Assembly: GCF_022129445.1 (NCBI RefSeq)
Contig: NZ_JADQAQ010000031.1
Location: 1-54,523 of the forward strand
Direction: 5' to 3'
Source of the DNA: Photobacterium sp. Ph5
GTDB lineage: Bacteria > Pseudomonadota > Gammaproteobacteria > Enterobacterales > Vibrionaceae
DNA: 54,523 nucleotides
Positions 30,023-41,338 of this stretch are shown here, in pieces (the stretch's first letter is position 1; each line of letters begins with the position of its first letter). Both the position numbers and the translations under genes were made by a program. The notes below the pieces were generated by a model. The model saw only the letters and a list, made by a program, of their open reading frames with translations, searched no databases and had not been told where the DNA came from.

Positions 30023-30407
30023 AGTGATCTCGCATAATGTGGTGAATAAAAAAGCAACATATTATGACGTAGTTTTCTTCTCAAACTAATGTCATCGCGC
30101 AATTTAACCCCACCAACAACACGTAATTACTCTAATAGTGCGATAGAGATCTCTTTTCTGTTTTTATTTATCTCACGCAATCACTCCAGTTCAGATATTC
30201 CCCTACAAATTGTCATGAAAAATCCATGTAACTCGCATTTACTCCCTTTGATCTAGCTCTCTCATCCTAAAGTCTAATTGTAGACATACACAAAATGGAA
30301 CACCGTATAGGCAGCACAAAACAACTATAAAAAGTCAGTTTGCTCACCCTTGTTACATCGGCTAAGGATGCAGGGCGCAGAAAGTATAAGAACTCAAGGA
30401 GAATAGG
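30023..30407. promoter_or_regulatory. Divergent control region of the HcaT-like gene and acs
   Basis: No gene. A perfect dyad GTCTA-ATTG-TAGAC lies at 30272-30285, 120 bases before acs. The overlapping 12-mer CCTAAAGTCTAA (30266-30277) recurs inverted at 22959-22970 just after crbR. It is a candidate response-regulator site. I could not place -35/-10 boxes with confidence. Confidence 0.4.
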
Positions 30408-32357
30408 ATGAGTGAGGTTCACGTTTATCCGGTCAATGAGACCATCGCAAAAACAGCTCATATCAATGAAGAGCAATACCGTGAGATGTATCAGCAATCA
30501 GTGATTAACCCTGAAGGTTTTTGGCGTGAACACGGCCAAATCGTTGATTGGATGACACCATTTACTAAAGTTAAAAACACCTCATTTGATACCGGTCACG
30601 TCAGCATTAAATGGTTTGAAGACGGTGAGCTTAATGTCTCTGCTAACTGTATTGATCGCCACCTCGCGACCAAAGGTGATCAAGCGGCTATTATTTGGGA
30701 AGGTGATGATCCTAATGATGATGCCACCTTAACCTACAATGAATTACATCAAGAAGTATGTCAGTTTGCTAACGCCCTAAAGAGTCAAGGTGTACGTAAA
30801 GGTGATGTCGTTTGTCTTTACATGCCAATGGTTGCAGAAGCGGCAATTGCAATGCTTGCTTGTACCCGTATTGGTGCGGTGCACACTATCGTCTTTGGTG
30901 GCTTTTCTCCAGAAGCATTGGCTGGTCGCATTATCGATTCAAATGCAAAAGTGGTTGTTACTGCAGATGAAGGCGTGCGTGGTGGGCGTGCCGTTCCCCT
31001 TAAGAAAAATGTAGACGACGCGCTAGCAAACCCTGAAGTAACGACGGTTGAGAAAGTGGTTGTCTTTAAACGCACAGGCGGTGAAGTCGCTTGGAATGAT
31101 GCTCGCGATGTATGGTGGCATGAAGCAACAGCTGTAGCTTCGGCTCACTGTGCTCCAGAGCCAATGAACGCTGAAGACCCTCTATTTATTCTTTACACGT
31201 CAGGCTCAACGGGTAAGCCTAAAGGTGTACTTCACACCACAGGTGGCTACCTCGTTTACGCCACGATGACGTTTAAATACGTCTTTGATTACCAAGAAGG
31301 TGATGTGTACTGGTGTACCGCAGATGTGGGTTGGATCACAGGTCACAGCTACTTGGTATACGGACCACTCGCTAATGGTGCAACAACCGTTTTATTTGAA
31401 GGTGTGCCAACCTACCCATCAACCAGTCGCATGAGTGAAGTGGTTGATAAGCACCAAGTCAGCATTTTATACACAGCACCTACTGCGATTCGTGCACTAA
31501 TGGCGAAAGGTGATGAAGCAATTGAAGGTACTAACCGTTCATCACTGCGTATCATGGGCTCTGTTGGCGAACCCATTAACCCTGAAGCATGGGAATGGTA
31601 TCACCGTACAATTGGTGACAAACGTTGCCCAATCGTAGATACATGGTGGCAAACAGAAACAGGCGGCATTTTAATTACCCCACTACCGGGTGCAACCGCA
31701 CTAAAACCAGGATCTGCTACGCGTCCATTCTTTGGTGTACAACCAGCACTCGTTGATAACGTCGGTAATATCCTTGAAGGCGCGACTGACGGTAACTTAG
31801 TCATGACCGATTCATGGCCAGGTCAAATGCGTACGCTTTGGGGCGATCACGAACGTTTTGAGCAGACCTACTTCTCTACCTTTAAAGGCATGTACTTTAC
31901 TGGTGACGGTGCTCGTCGCGATGAAGACGGTTATTACTGGATCACAGGTCGTGTTGATGATGTATTAAATATTTCAGGTCACCGTATGGGTACGGCTGAA
32001 ATTGAATCTGCACTCGTTGCTTTCGATAAGATTGCAGAAGCGGCGATTGTGGGTGTACCACATGAGATAAAAGGCCAAGCGATTTACGCTTACATCACCC
32101 TAAACGATGGTGAAATTCCAAGTGCTGAACTGCATAAAGAAGTGAAAAACTGGGTACGTAAGGAAATAGGCCCTATCGCTACACCAGATTTCTTACATTG
32201 GACAGACGCATTACCAAAAACACGTTCAGGTAAGATCATGCGTCGAATTCTTCGTAAGATAGCAACTGGTGATACTTCAACCTTAGGTGATACATCAACT
32301 CTTGCCGATCCTACCGTTGTTGATCGATTAATTGAAGAAAAACAAAAAGTGATGTAA
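30408..32357 (+). CDS. acs: Acetyl-CoA synthetase
   Basis: A 649-residue AMP-forming enzyme that converts acetate, ATP and CoA to acetyl-CoA; it is the high-affinity acetate scavenging route. The P-loop-like motif [15 protein letters not shown], the core WWQTETGG, and the C-terminal [11 protein letters not shown] with Lys609 are present. Lys609 is the residue inactivated by acetylation in enterobacterial Acs. AAGGAG precedes ATG 30408. In Vibrio, CrbS/CrbR activates acs, and these regulators are in the same block. Confidence 0.98.
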   Translation: MSEVHVYPVNETIAKTAHINEEQYREMYQQSVINPEGFWREHGQIVDWMTPFTKVKNTSFDTGHVSIKWFEDGELNVSANCIDRHLATKGDQAAIIWEGDDPNDDATLTYNELHQEVCQFANALKSQGVRKGDVVCLYMPMVAEAAIAMLACTRIGAVHTIVFGGFSPEALAGRIIDSNAKVVVTADEGVRGGRAVPLKKNVDDALANPEVTTVEKVVVFKRTGGEVAWNDARDVWWHEATAVASAHCAPEPMNAEDPLFILYTSGSTGKPKGVLHTTGGYLVYATMTFKYVFDYQEGDVYWCTADVGWITGHSYLVYGPLANGATTVLFEGVPTYPSTSRMSEVVDKHQVSILYTAPTAIRALMAKGDEAIEGTNRSSLRIMGSVGEPINPEAWEWYHRTIGDKRCPIVDTWWQTETGGILITPLPGATALKPGSATRPFFGVQPALVDNVGNILEGATDGNLVMTDSWPGQMRTLWGDHERFEQTYFSTFKGMYFTGDGARRDEDGYYWITGRVDDVLNISGHRMGTAEIESALVAFDKIAEAAIVGVPHEIKGQAIYAYITLNDGEIPSAELHKEVKNWVRKEIGPIATPDFLHWTDALPKTRSGKIMRRILRKIATGDTSTLGDTSTLADPTVVDRLIEEKQKVM

Positions 32358-32380
32358 ATCAACTTCACTTCATCCAACAC

Positions 32381-32408
32381 AAAGGCCGCTCAATAGCGGT
32401 CTTTTTTA
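32381..32408 (+). terminator. Terminator after acs
   Basis: AAAGGCCGCT and AGCGGTCTTTTTT pair (one G-T wobble) across CAAT. Confidence 0.85.
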
Positions 32409-32855
32409 TTTTTAGATCATCATTTTCTGGACTTAATTCAGCTAACCACCAGCATCTTCAACCTAAAATACGCTACTTTGATCGCAATGTTGAATAAATC
32501 GACAGCTTTGTTGTTGATTTATTCGCCAAATATCATCTACTGATCTTAACCGTTTTTCATGTTGTGGGAATGCTGCGAATTTAGTCATAATTATCACTAA
32601 ATTCTTACACTTAGTTGAATGAACTTGTCGTAAGATAAAACCTCTAATAGTAACAACACACCTCACTACAGCTTACACGTGTTAGCACAAAAAAGTGGTG
32701 ATTAGACCAGTATTTTGCTGCGATTTGCGGTGAATTCTCTATAATTGCTCAACAATGAACGTTTAGCAGTAAAAAAACGGACACACGGAAACAAAATTGC
32801 ATAAGCTTGCAAGTTGTTAGAGTTTAACCTCATAAACAAGTGAAAATACGTCAAG
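32409..32855. promoter_or_regulatory. Upstream region of aroQ-accBC
   Basis: About 450 bases without a supported gene. A perfect TATAAT at 32740-32745 is the best -10, with TTGCTG at 32715-32720 (19-base spacing) a weak -35. This would give a leader of about 105 bases. A 67-codon frame on the minus strand (32463-32666) shows no family resemblance. Confidence 0.4.
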
Positions 32856-33308
32856 ATGTCGACCGTTAAACGAATTTTATTAATAAACGGACCTAACCTT
32901 AACTTACTAGGTCTACGAGAGCCGGGTCATTATGGCCATCAAACATTAACTGAACTGGTTGATGGGCTCACTGCTAAAGCGACCCAATTAGGCGTGGCAT
33001 TAGAACATATTCAATCTAACGCGGAACATGTGTTAATTGATGCAATCCATCAAGCTTATGGCAAGGTCGATTTCATCATTATCAATCCTGCAGCTTTTAC
33101 TCATACGAGTGTAGCCCTTCGTGATGCCTTACTCGGCGTCGCTATTCCGTTTATTGAAGTGCATTTATCTAATGTCCACGCTCGTGAACCTTTCCGTCAT
33201 CATTCTTACTTATCCGATAAAGCAGTAGGCGTGATTTGTGGCTTAGGCCCTGACGGCTATGAATTCGCCCTGAATGCAGCAGTACGTCGCCTGCATACAG
33301 ATAGCTAA
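32856..33308 (+). CDS. aroQ: Type II 3-dehydroquinate dehydratase
   Basis: A 150-residue dodecameric shikimate-pathway enzyme that dehydrates 3-dehydroquinate to 3-dehydroshikimate. The N-terminal [20 protein letters not shown] carries the catalytic Arg and Tyr; [16 protein letters not shown] and [20 protein letters not shown] supply the remaining active-site Asn, His and Arg. It lies 27 bases upstream of accB, a linkage usual in gammaproteobacteria. The ribosome site is weak. Confidence 0.97.
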   Translation: MSTVKRILLINGPNLNLLGLREPGHYGHQTLTELVDGLTAKATQLGVALEHIQSNAEHVLIDAIHQAYGKVDFIIINPAAFTHTSVALRDALLGVAIPFIEVHLSNVHAREPFRHHSYLSDKAVGVICGLGPDGYEFALNAAVRRLHTDS

Positions 33309-33335
33309 CTGAACAATATAAAAAGAGAAATATAA

Positions 33336-33797
33336 ATGGATATTCGTAAAATCAAGAAGCTAATTGAGCTTGTAGAAGAATCTGGTATCGCTGAGCTAGA
33401 AATCTCTGAAGGTGAAGAATCAGTACGCATCAGCCGTAGTGTTCCAGCAACAGCAATGCCACAACAATACATGGCAGCACCAATGGCACAACAGCCAACG
33501 GCTCCTGCGCCTGTAGCGGTTGCAGCAACACCTGCAACTGAAGCACCCGCACCAGTTGCATCAGGTCACTCAGTGCTTTCACCTATGGTTGGTACTTTCT
33601 ACCGCTCTCCAAGCCCTGAAGCAAAATCATTTGTTGAAGTTGGCCAATCAGTGAATATCGGCGACACACTATGTATCGTTGAAGCGATGAAAATGATGAA
33701 CCAAATCCAAGCTGATAAAGCTGGTAAAGTTGTCGCTATTCTTGCAGAAGACGGCGATGCGATTGAATTCGATCAGCCTCTTATCATCATCGAGTAA
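33336..33797 (+). CDS. accB: Biotin carboxyl carrier protein of acetyl-CoA carboxylase
   Basis: A 153-residue carrier for the first step of fatty acid synthesis. The N-terminal domain (1-35) is followed by a Pro/Ala-rich linker (about 37-76) and the biotinyl domain, whose EAMKM motif makes Lys119 the biotin attachment site. The protruding-thumb sequence typical of the bacterial type is present. Followed 14 bases later by accC. Confidence 0.98.
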   Translation: MDIRKIKKLIELVEESGIAELEISEGEESVRISRSVPATAMPQQYMAAPMAQQPTAPAPVAVAATPATEAPAPVASGHSVLSPMVGTFYRSPSPEAKSFVEVGQSVNIGDTLCIVEAMKMMNQIQADKAGKVVAILAEDGDAIEFDQPLIIIE

Positions 33798-33811
33798 TCG
33801 AGGCTCTGGCT

Positions 33812-35155
33812 ATGTTAGATAAATTAGTAATTGCAAACCGAGGTGAAATTGCACTTCGTATCTTGCGCGCTTGTAAAGAGCTAGGGATTAAAACGGTTGC
33901 GGTTCACTCAACTGCTGACCGCGATCTTAAGCACGTTCTACTTGCTGATGAGTCAGTATGTATTGGTCCAGCACGCGGTATCGATAGCTACTTAAATATT
34001 CCTCGTATTATCAGTGCGGCTGAAATTACAGGTGCAGTCGCTATCCACCCGGGCTACGGTTTCCTTTCTGAAAATGCTGACTTCGCAGAACAAGTTGAGC
34101 GTTCAGGCTTTATTTTCGTAGGTCCAAAAGCTGACACTATTCGCCTAATGGGCGATAAAGTTTCTGCTATTACGGCAATGAAAAAAGCAGGGGTTCCTTG
34201 TGTACCTGGCTCTGACGGCCCGCTTGATGACGATGAAGCAAAGAACAAATCTTTTGCTAAACGTATTGGTTATCCTGTGATCATCAAAGCCTCTGGTGGC
34301 GGCGGTGGTCGTGGTATGCGTGTGGTTCGTTCAGAAAATGAATTGACTGAAGCGATCGCAATGACCCGTGCTGAAGCAAAATCTTGTTTCAATAACGACA
34401 TGGTTTACATGGAGAAATACCTTGAAAACCCACGTCACATTGAAGTTCAAGTCTTAGCTGATGGACAAGGTGGCGCTATTCACTTAGGTGAGCGTGACTG
34501 TTCGATGCAGCGTCGTCACCAGAAAGTGGTTGAAGAAGCACCAGCGCCGGGTATTACAGAAGAAATGCGTAAGTACATCGGTGAGCGTTGTACCCGTGCA
34601 TGTTTAGAAATCAATTACCGTGGCGCAGGTACATTCGAATTCCTTTACGAAAACGGTGAGTTCTACTTCATTGAAATGAATACCCGTATTCAGGTTGAGC
34701 ACCCAGTAACTGAAATGGTAACTGGCGTTGACTTAATCAAAGAGCAGCTCCGTATTGCCGCAGGTCAACCGCTGTCATTTAGTCAAAGCGATATTCAAAT
34801 TCGTGGCCATGCTATCGAATGTCGTATTAATGCTGAAGATCCAGAACGTTTCCTACCTTGCCCTGGTACTATCGAGCGTTTCCATGCGCCAGGTGGTATG
34901 GGTATCCGTTGGGAATCACACATCTACTCAGGTTACACAGTACCGCCTTACTACGATTCAATGATCGGTAAGTTAATTGCGTACGGTGAAAATCGTGATG
35001 TCGCTATTTCTCGTATGCGTAATGCATTGAGCGAAATGATCATCGACGGTATTAAAACCAACGTTCCGCTTCAGCAAGATATTATGGCTGACGAGAACTT
35101 CCAAAAAGGTGGCGCAAACATCCACTACCTTGAGAAGAAACTCGGTCTGCAATAA
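33812..35155 (+). CDS. accC: Biotin carboxylase subunit of acetyl-CoA carboxylase
   Basis: A 447-residue ATP-grasp enzyme carboxylating the biotin on Acc[21 protein letters not shown] is the conserved start; the glycine-rich lid [27 protein letters not shown] and [16 protein letters not shown] are diagnostic. Second gene of accBC, with a terminator directly after. Confidence 0.98.
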   Translation: MLDKLVIANRGEIALRILRACKELGIKTVAVHSTADRDLKHVLLADESVCIGPARGIDSYLNIPRIISAAEITGAVAIHPGYGFLSENADFAEQVERSGFIFVGPKADTIRLMGDKVSAITAMKKAGVPCVPGSDGPLDDDEAKNKSFAKRIGYPVIIKASGGGGGRGMRVVRSENELTEAIAMTRAEAKSCFNNDMVYMEKYLENPRHIEVQVLADGQGGAIHLGERDCSMQRRHQKVVEEAPAPGITEEMRKYIGERCTRACLEINYRGAGTFEFLYENGEFYFIEMNTRIQVEHPVTEMVTGVDLIKEQLRIAAGQPLSFSQSDIQIRGHAIECRINAEDPERFLPCPGTIERFHAPGGMGIRWESHIYSGYTVPPYYDSMIGKLIAYGENRDVAISRMRNALSEMIIDGIKTNVPLQQDIMADENFQKGGANIHYLEKKLGLQ

Positions 35156-35173
35156 GCGCACTTGCTTGACGAT

Positions 35174-35201
35174 AAAAGGCTACCTTCGGGTAGTCTTTTT
35201 T
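35174..35201 (+). terminator. Terminator after accC
   Basis: AAAAGGCTACC-TTCG-GGTAGTCTTTTTT: UUCG tetraloop with one G-T wobble. Confidence 0.85.
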
Positions 35202-35352
35202 GTTTATACACAATCTCAATTCACCTCGATTGATCGGTTCACATGGCATAACACAGTATCTTTTGCCACAATAGCCCACCTTTTTGACCAACCCTACTAG
35301 TTACTACACTGTATTGAGTAGGAAAACACTTGATAACAACTGGAGATACAGC

Positions 35353-35634
35353 ATGAAAACGCTCTCAGCACGCTATCGCCAAGCCCATAAAGAGGCACTT
35401 TGGGCGATAGGACTAGCGTTAGCTTATTTTCTTTGGTGGTACCTATCCGCCTACGGCTTAGCACCCACTATCGGTGATCTAAGCATGCCAACCCTATATT
35501 TTGGCTTTCCACTCTGGTTCTTGATGTCATGCATTGTCGGCCCGATCATTTTTACCGTACTGTGCGGCGTGATGGTCAAAGTCGTCTACCGAGATCTTCC
35601 CTTAGATATTAACCACGAAGACCCCCATGAATAG
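35353..35634 (+). CDS. yhdT: YhdT family membrane protein (DUF997)
   Basis: A 93-residue protein with two membrane helices (about 16-38 and 52-78), of unknown function and always found with panF. Conserved features are the basic N-terminus, AYFLWWYLSAYG and FGFPLWFLMSCIVGPI. I chose ATG 35353 behind TGGAGA; the frame continues 23 codons upstream without family sequence. It overlaps panF by eight bases, implying translational coupling, and may be a small subunit of the symporter. Confidence 0.93.
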   Translation: MKTLSARYRQAHKEALWAIGLALAYFLWWYLSAYGLAPTIGDLSMPTLYFGFPLWFLMSCIVGPIIFTVLCGVMVKVVYRDLPLDINHEDPHE

Positions 35635-37084
35635 CCAACTCATTATTCCTATCGTACTGTACCTTGCCGCAGTCTTTGCGATGGCACTTTATACCCGACG
35701 CTTTCAAAGCAAAGGAAACTTTCTTACCGAGTACCTAGTCGGTGGACGTAGCATGGGCGGCTTTGTCCTTGCGATGACCCTTGCTGCTACTTACGCTAGT
35801 GCCAGCACCTTTATTGGTGGCCCAGGGGCTGCCTATAAAATGGGCTTAGGCTGGGTATTACTTGCGATGATCCAGTTACCCGCAGCGTGGCTGACCCTTG
35901 GTGTACTCGGTAAGAAATTTGCCATCGAAGCGAGACGTCATAACGCATTAACCCTTAATGACATCCTTTATGCTCGCTATAAAAACCGTGGCGTTGTCAT
36001 TTTTGCTTCACTGTCATTACTGATCGCCTTCTTTGGCACCATGGTCGTACAGTTTGTCGGCGGTGCGCGATTGCTTCAAACCGTGACAGGCTTATCATAT
36101 ATGCATGGCTTAATGATCTTTGCGATCACTGTAGGTCTATACACCACAATTGGTGGCTTTCGTGCTGTTGTGATGACTGATACTTTACAAGGCTTGATGA
36201 TGATCATCGGTACCATTGCGTTACTGGTTGGGATCGTGCATGCCGGCGGAAGTATCGGCGCATTAGTCACCAAGCTTCACGATATTGATCCGGCGTTAAT
36301 TACCCCTTACGGCCCGAATCACTTTCTGAGTCAGCCCTTTATGTTGAGTTTTTGGATTTTGGTCTGTTTTGGTGTGATAGGTCTGCCTCATGCTGCGGTA
36401 CGTTGTATGTCTTATAAAGACAGTAACTCTCTGCACAAAGGCATGGTACTCAGTACCATAATGGTGGCACTACTGATGTTTGGTATGCACTTAGCAGGCG
36501 CATTAGGTCGTGCTATCGTGCCAGATATCGCCAGCCCCGATCAAATCATGCCAACTCTCATGGTAACCGTATTGCCGCCTGTTGTAGCTGGCGTGTTCTT
36601 AGCAGGCCCAATGGCGGCGATTATGTCGACTATCGATTCACAGCTTATTCAAGCTTCAGCAACACTGCTCAAAGATTTATATATTAACTATATCAATCCA
36701 AGTATTGCGACCAATGAACATGCAGAAAAACGTCTACCGAAACTATCACTATGGGTAACAGGGATCTTCTCTGCATTAGTCTTTATAGCCGCGATGAACC
36801 CGCCAGATATGATCATTTGGCTTAACCTTTTGGCCTTTGGTAGTTTACAAGCCGTCTTTTTATGGCCGCTGGTACTCGGCTTATATTGGAAAAAAGCCTC
36901 TGCAACCGGTGCTTTTGCTTCAATGATTGTCGGTTTGAGTAGCTATATTATTTTGTCATTTAGTAAGCCAGATATGAATGGCGTTCACGCAATTGTTCCA
37001 ACGCTTTTATTAGGTTTAATTGCTTTTGTGATTGGTAGCTACGTTAAACCAACAAAAGTAGAAACACCGCAATTAAGCGACTAA
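35627..37084 (+). CDS. panF: Sodium/pantothenate symporter
   Basis: A 485-residue SSS-family transporter with about 13 helices that imports pantothenate, the coenzyme A precursor, with Na+. TEYLVGGRSMGGFVLAMTLAATYASASTFIGGPGAAYKMGLGW and IGLPHAAVRCMSYKDS are typical of PanF. The order accBC-yhdT-panF-prmA-dusB-fis is as in E. coli, which supports the assignment over other SSS members. Confidence 0.95.
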   Translation: MNSQLIIPIVLYLAAVFAMALYTRRFQSKGNFLTEYLVGGRSMGGFVLAMTLAATYASASTFIGGPGAAYKMGLGWVLLAMIQLPAAWLTLGVLGKKFAIEARRHNALTLNDILYARYKNRGVVIFASLSLLIAFFGTMVVQFVGGARLLQTVTGLSYMHGLMIFAITVGLYTTIGGFRAVVMTDTLQGLMMIIGTIALLVGIVHAGGSIGALVTKLHDIDPALITPYGPNHFLSQPFMLSFWILVCFGVIGLPHAAVRCMSYKDSNSLHKGMVLSTIMVALLMFGMHLAGALGRAIVPDIASPDQIMPTLMVTVLPPVVAGVFLAGPMAAIMSTIDSQLIQASATLLKDLYINYINPSIATNEHAEKRLPKLSLWVTGIFSALVFIAAMNPPDMIIWLNLLAFGSLQAVFLWPLVLGLYWKKASATGAFASMIVGLSSYIILSFSKPDMNGVHAIVPTLLLGLIAFVIGSYVKPTKVETPQLSD

Positions 37085-37119
37085 AATCGGCTATATCACG
37101 CTAAATAATCCACTACATT

Positions 37120-37152
37120 AAAGATAGTGCCAGTCGGTACTATCTTTTTTTT
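37120..37152 (+). terminator. Terminator after panF
   Basis: AAAGATAGTGCC and GGTACTATCTTT pair (one G-T wobble) across AGTC; eight T. Confidence 0.88.
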
Positions 37153-37247
37153 ATCTCTAGAATGGCATCTGATAATGGGGATTGGTGAAATTTCATGCTA
37201 GACTTCGCCCCCTATGTTCAAGTAGTCACAAAATAAGCGAATAAACC

Positions 37248-38132
37248 ATGCCTTGGATTCAAATTAAACTGAACGCAACTGCAGAGAGCGCAGAAGCAAT
37301 TGGCGACATGCTAATGGAAGAGACTGGTGCTCTGTCGGTTACCTTCCTAGACGCACAAGACACGCCAGTTTTCGAGCCTATGCCAGGTGAAACCCGTCTT
37401 TGGGGTGATACCGATGTAATTGGTTTGTATGATGCTGAAGCCGACATGGATTTCGTGCTGAACATGCTTAAAAACAGCCCGCTAATTGCTGATGATTTTG
37501 CTTATAAAATCGAGCAGTTAGAAGACAAAGACTGGGAACGTGAGTGGATGGACAACTTCCACCCTATGCGTTTCGGTCGTCGCCTATGGATCTGCCCTAG
37601 CTGGCGTGAAGCGCCAGAGCCAGACGCAGTGAACGTGCTATTAGACCCAGGTTTAGCATTTGGTACAGGTACTCACCCAACAACATCACTGTGTCTTGAG
37701 TGGTTAGACGGTCAAGATCTAACCGGTAAAACAGTGATCGATTTTGGTTGTGGTTCAGGCATCTTGGCTATTGCCGCGCTAAAACTTGGCGCCGCAAAAG
37801 TTATCGGTATTGATATCGACCCACAAGCTATCTTAGCGTCACGTGATAATGCTGAGCGTAACGGTGTATCTGACAACCTAGAGCTATACCTTCCACAAGA
37901 CCAGCCTCAAGGCATTCAAGCTGACGTTGTAGTTGCTAACATCCTTGCGGGTCCACTGCGTGAACTATCACCAGTGATCAAGAGCCTTGTTAAAGATGGT
38001 GGCGACTTAGCTATTTCAGGTGTACTTGAAAGCCAAGCGGCAGATGTATCAACTTACTATAGCGATGAACTGACTTTAGACCCTGTAATGGCACGCGAAG
38101 AGTGGTGTCGTATCTCAGGTCGTAAGGCGTAA
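37248..38132 (+). CDS. prmA: Ribosomal protein L11 methyltransferase
   Basis: A 294-residue SAM-dependent enzyme that trimethylates ribosomal protein L11. The N-terminal substrate-recognition domain ([20 protein letters not shown] onward) precedes the Rossmann methyltransferase domain with [22 protein letters not shown] and the SAM motif [29 protein letters not shown] is the NxxA/PL motif. Gene order is as in E. coli. Confidence 0.97.
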   Translation: MPWIQIKLNATAESAEAIGDMLMEETGALSVTFLDAQDTPVFEPMPGETRLWGDTDVIGLYDAEADMDFVLNMLKNSPLIADDFAYKIEQLEDKDWEREWMDNFHPMRFGRRLWICPSWREAPEPDAVNVLLDPGLAFGTGTHPTTSLCLEWLDGQDLTGKTVIDFGCGSGILAIAALKLGAAKVIGIDIDPQAILASRDNAERNGVSDNLELYLPQDQPQGIQADVVVANILAGPLRELSPVIKSLVKDGGDLAISGVLESQAADVSTYYSDELTLDPVMAREEWCRISGRKA

Positions 38133-38159
38133 TCACACTAGAATTTGGGTGCTCTTGCT

Positions 38160-38226
38160 GATTTTTATTTATAAATTTAATTGGTCAATCGATTGAAAAT
38201 CATACGATTTTAGTAAACAAAATCAT
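38160..38226 (+). promoter_or_regulatory. AT-rich upstream region of dusB-fis with Fis-like sites
   Basis: GATTGAAAATCATAC fits the degenerate Fis pattern (G at one end, C at the other, AT-rich centre). It overlaps an AAAATC-ATAC-GATTTT inverted repeat, followed by a second one, GATTTT-N7-AAAATC. In E. coli this promoter is repressed by Fis, so the match is plausible but weak. Confidence 0.35.
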
Positions 38227-38308
38227 CATGCTCAATTATTGGCCTTTTCAGCAGCGTAAAAAATGCGTAAAATGCGCGCCCTTACTGGCACAGTCAGGTA
38301 GAGACATT

Positions 38309-39274
38309 TTGCAGATCGGTCCTTATCAACTTAAAAACCAGCTGATAGTCGCGCCTATGGCGGGTGTGACCGATCGGCCATTTCGTGAGTTATGCCTTCG
38401 CTACGGTGCAGGTATGGCTGTCAGCGAGATGATGTCGTCGAACCCAGATCTCTGGAAGACATCTAAATCGCTCAATCGTATGGTTCACGAAGGTGAATCA
38501 GGTATTCGTTCGGTTCAGATAGCAGGTGCTGATCCAAAGTTGATGGCTGAAGCTGCGCAGTTCAGTGTTGAAAACGGTGCGCAAATCATCGATATCAACA
38601 TGGGATGCCCAGCAAAGAAAGTAAACAAACGATTAGCCGGTTCTGCCCTACTGCAGTACCCCAATCTCATCGAAGATATTCTTCGAACTGTGGTAGATGC
38701 GGTAGATGTACCCGTTACGCTTAAAACCCGTACTGGTTGGGATCTGGAAAATAGAAACTGTGTCGACATAGCCAAACTCGCCGAGCAATGCGGCATACAG
38801 GCCCTCGCCCTCCACGGACGTACCAAGGCATGTATGTACAAAGGTGAGGCGGAATATGACTACATTAGAGCGGTGAAACAAGCCATCTCGATCCCAGTTA
38901 TCGCTAACGGTGATATCGATAGCCCGGAAAAAGCACGCTTTGTACTCGATTATACGGGTGCCGATGCTCTAATGATTGGCCGACCTGCACAAGGGAAGCC
39001 GTGGATTTTTAGAGAAATCCACCATTACTTAACAACTGGTGAACACCTCGCTGCGCCATCAATTGATGAGATCAGTGAAATAATGTTGGGACATGTTCAA
39101 GAACTCCACCAGTTCTACGGTGAATACCTAGGGCTGCGCATTGCACGTAAACACGTGTCTTGGTATTTGAAAGAGCATGCACCAGCCGGTGATTTCCGCC
39201 AGACCTTCAACGCACTCGAGGATGCCCAACAGCAACTTGATGCGCTGCAAGGCTACTTCGAAAACGTTGCATAA
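38309..39274 (+). CDS. dusB: tRNA-dihydrouridine synthase B
   Basis: An FMN enzyme reducing U17 in the tRNA D loop. [28 protein letters not shown] is the conserved start, [21 protein letters not shown] contains the catalytic Cys, and [12 protein letters not shown] and [17 protein letters not shown] are FMN-site motifs. I chose TTG 38309, which gives 321 residues, the E. coli length, with GAGA just upstream. The frame reaches back to ATG 38228, adding 27 residues unlike other DusB proteins. It is 23 bases upstream of fis, in the usual dusB-fis operon. Confidence 0.9.
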   Translation: MQIGPYQLKNQLIVAPMAGVTDRPFRELCLRYGAGMAVSEMMSSNPDLWKTSKSLNRMVHEGESGIRSVQIAGADPKLMAEAAQFSVENGAQIIDINMGCPAKKVNKRLAGSALLQYPNLIEDILRTVVDAVDVPVTLKTRTGWDLENRNCVDIAKLAEQCGIQALALHGRTKACMYKGEAEYDYIRAVKQAISIPVIANGDIDSPEKARFVLDYTGADALMIGRPAQGKPWIFREIHHYLTTGEHLAAPSIDEISEIMLGHVQELHQFYGEYLGLRIARKHVSWYLKEHAPAGDFRQTFNALEDAQQQLDALQGYFENVA

Positions 39275-39297
39275 ATACTAGAAGAGCTTACAGAATT

Positions 39298-39594
39298 ATG
39301 TTCGAACAAAATCTGACTTCCGAAGCGTTAACAGTAACAACTGTAACTTCACAAGACCAAATCACACAGAAACCTCTACGTGATTCAGTGAAGGCATCCC
39401 TTAAAAACTACCTTGCTCAATTAAATGGTCAGGAAGTCGACGATCTGTACGAGCTTGTGCTTGCAGAAGTTGAACAACCACTACTAGATACTATCATGCA
39501 GTACACTCGCGGTAACCAAACTCGCGCAGCAACTATGATGGGTATCAACCGTGGTACGCTACGTAAGAAGCTAAAAAAATACGGCATGAACTAA
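39298..39594 (+). CDS. fis: DNA-binding protein Fis
   Basis: A 98-residue nucleoid protein that bends DNA and activates stable RNA promoters in fast growth. The C-terminal helix-turn-helix [26 protein letters not shown] is essentially identical to E. coli. The N-terminal beta-hairpin region needed for DNA inversion is also present. Expressed from the dusB promoter region. Confidence 0.98.
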   Translation: MFEQNLTSEALTVTTVTSQDQITQKPLRDSVKASLKNYLAQLNGQEVDDLYELVLAEVEQPLLDTIMQYTRGNQTRAATMMGINRGTLRKKLKKYGMN

Positions 39595-39618
39595 AAATAG
39601 CTAGTTCTCGCTAATGAT

Positions 39619-39657
39619 AAAAAAGCCATGCCTATTACATCAGGCATGGCTTTTTTA
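39619..39657 (+). terminator. Terminator of dusB-fis
   Basis: AAAAAAGCCATGCC and GGCATGGCTTTTTT, a 14-bp stem with a 10-base loop. T-runs on both strands could also serve the convergent chemoreceptor gene. Confidence 0.9.
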
Positions 39658-39700
39658 TTCGCTGCTATTTAGCTCTGTAAAACCCCAATAACCCTATACT

Positions 39701-41338
39701 TTAATGCAATTTAAAACGCTGAATTGTCACCATCAGATCTTCTGATATTTGATTGAGCTCTTCACTCGATGACGACATCTGATTGGATTCAGTCGACAAT
39801 GATATCGAGCTATCATTCAAGCTCGCTACATTTTGATTAATGTTATTGACGGTTAATGATTGCTGCTCTGTTGCCGCTGAGATCTGTTGATTCATCCCTT
39901 GTATCGCATGAACTTCTTCGACAATGAGGTTTAATGCATCGCCTGCTGAGGCTGAGATCTCCGAGGCATTTTGTGCTTTTTTAGCCCCTTGATTCATAAC
40001 ACCGACCGCTTGCTCTGCACCTTGTTGTAATTTTTCAATAATGGTTTGAATTTCAATCGTCGACTCTTGTGTGCGCTGTGATAGCGTACGGACTTCATCA
40101 GCAACAACAGCAAAGCCTCGCCCTGCATCACCGGCGCGTGCAGCCTCTATCGCGGCATTTAACGCTAATAAATTGGTCTGCTCTGCAATACCACGTATTA
40201 CTTCCAATACCGTATCAACATTGCGACTATCTATTGCGAGTTGGGATATCACTTTACTGGCCTCACCAATATCTAATGCAAGCAATTGTGACTCTTCAAT
40301 ATTACGTTGAATGATTACTTTACTCGCTTCTGTTTGCTTCGCCGCTTTAACACTAAAATCTGTCGCATCAACCGTTCTACCTGCAATTTCTTCAACCGCA
40401 GTTAGCATTTCCCCCATCGATCCAACAAGTTGATCCGTGTCTTCTTTCTGTTGATTTAAATTACTATCCACCGATAACACCGACTGTGATAAACAACGCG
40501 AAGAGTGAGTCAGCTGTGAGCCAGCATCGCTAATACTATGCATAATAGTCTGAATAGAACTGACAAAACGATTAAAGTGTTTTGCCAGCGCTATTAATTC
40601 TGGGCCGCCTTCTTCTTTTAGACGCTGAGTTAAATCGCCTTCTCCCGTTGATAGATCACGCATCGCAGCAACGGTTTTTTTAATCGGTAAAGTAATGCTA
40701 CGAATAAAATATGCCATCAATAGTGACAGAATTACCAAAATAACAGCAACATTCACAAACGATAGCCATTGGCTAGCTTGAATATCTTGGTTTAAAGCTT
40801 TGATATTTATTCCTGCACCAATCATCCATCCCCAAGGATGAAAATAATCAGCATAGCTGGTTTTTAAAATCAGTTGATTAGGATCTGACGATGACTTCCA
40901 CATGTAATCAACAAAACCACCACCTTGCTTACCTACACTGTAAAGCTCTTCAACGAATCGTCGGCCATTACCATCTTTTAATGACAAAATGTCAGTACCC
41001 ATCATTTCATCAAAACGCGTCGCGATTTGGTAACCTTCTCGGTTTCCCGCAAAAATATAGTTACCGCCATCAAAACGCATTGCGTTAATTGCGGCCAGCG
41101 CCTGCTTTTGCGCTTCTTCTTCGCTCAATGTGCCATTGGTACTAAGAGTATGATAGTGGTTTACGACCCCTACCGCTCCTTCTACTATTTGCTTAACGCC
41201 TCTCTCATAATTAGCTCGCATATGTTGGTTAGTGGAAGAAATATTTAATATGGCAATAGAAATAAGACCGATGGCAAATAACAACCAAATGATCCAAGCT
41301 TTGGTACGAATAGATGCATGTGTTAATGATGGATTCAT
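39701..41338 (-). CDS. Methyl-accepting chemotaxis protein with single Cache domain
   Basis: A 545-residue chemoreceptor. Helix 1 is at 12-32. The periplasmic region (about 35-190) has the small Cache pattern [27 protein letters not shown] and [11 protein letters not shown]. Helix 2 is at 192-214, HAMP at about 215-260, and the signalling hairpin tip at about 385-420 ([32 protein letters not shown]). No C-terminal CheR-binding pentapeptide is seen. GGGAGG precedes ATG 41338. The ligand cannot be read; Cache receptors of this type often bind small organic acids. Confidence 0.95.
   Translation of the reverse strand: MNPSLTHASIRTKAWIIWLLFAIGLISIAILNISSTNQHMRANYERGVKQIVEGAVGVVNHYHTLSTNGTLSEEEAQKQALAAINAMRFDGGNYIFAGNREGYQIATRFDEMMGTDILSLKDGNGRRFVEELYSVGKQGGGFVDYMWKSSSDPNQLILKTSYADYFHPWGWMIGAGINIKALNQDIQASQWLSFVNVAVILVILSLLMAYFIRSITLPIKKTVAAMRDLSTGEGDLTQRLKEEGGPELIALAKHFNRFVSSIQTIMHSISDAGSQLTHSSRCLSQSVLSVDSNLNQQKEDTDQLVGSMGEMLTAVEEIAGRTVDATDFSVKAAKQTEASKVIIQRNIEESQLLALDIGEASKVISQLAIDSRNVDTVLEVIRGIAEQTNLLALNAAIEAARAGDAGRGFAVVADEVRTLSQRTQESTIEIQTIIEKLQQGAEQAVGVMNQGAKKAQNASEISASAGDALNLIVEEVHAIQGMNQQISAATEQQSLTVNNINQNVASLNDSSISLSTESNQMSSSSEELNQISEDLMVTIQRFKLH

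Noticed and set aside
32463..32666. 67-codon minus-strand frame upstream of aroQ
   Set aside because: AT-rich intergenic sequence, no ribosome site or domain features, and it lies in a probable promoter region.
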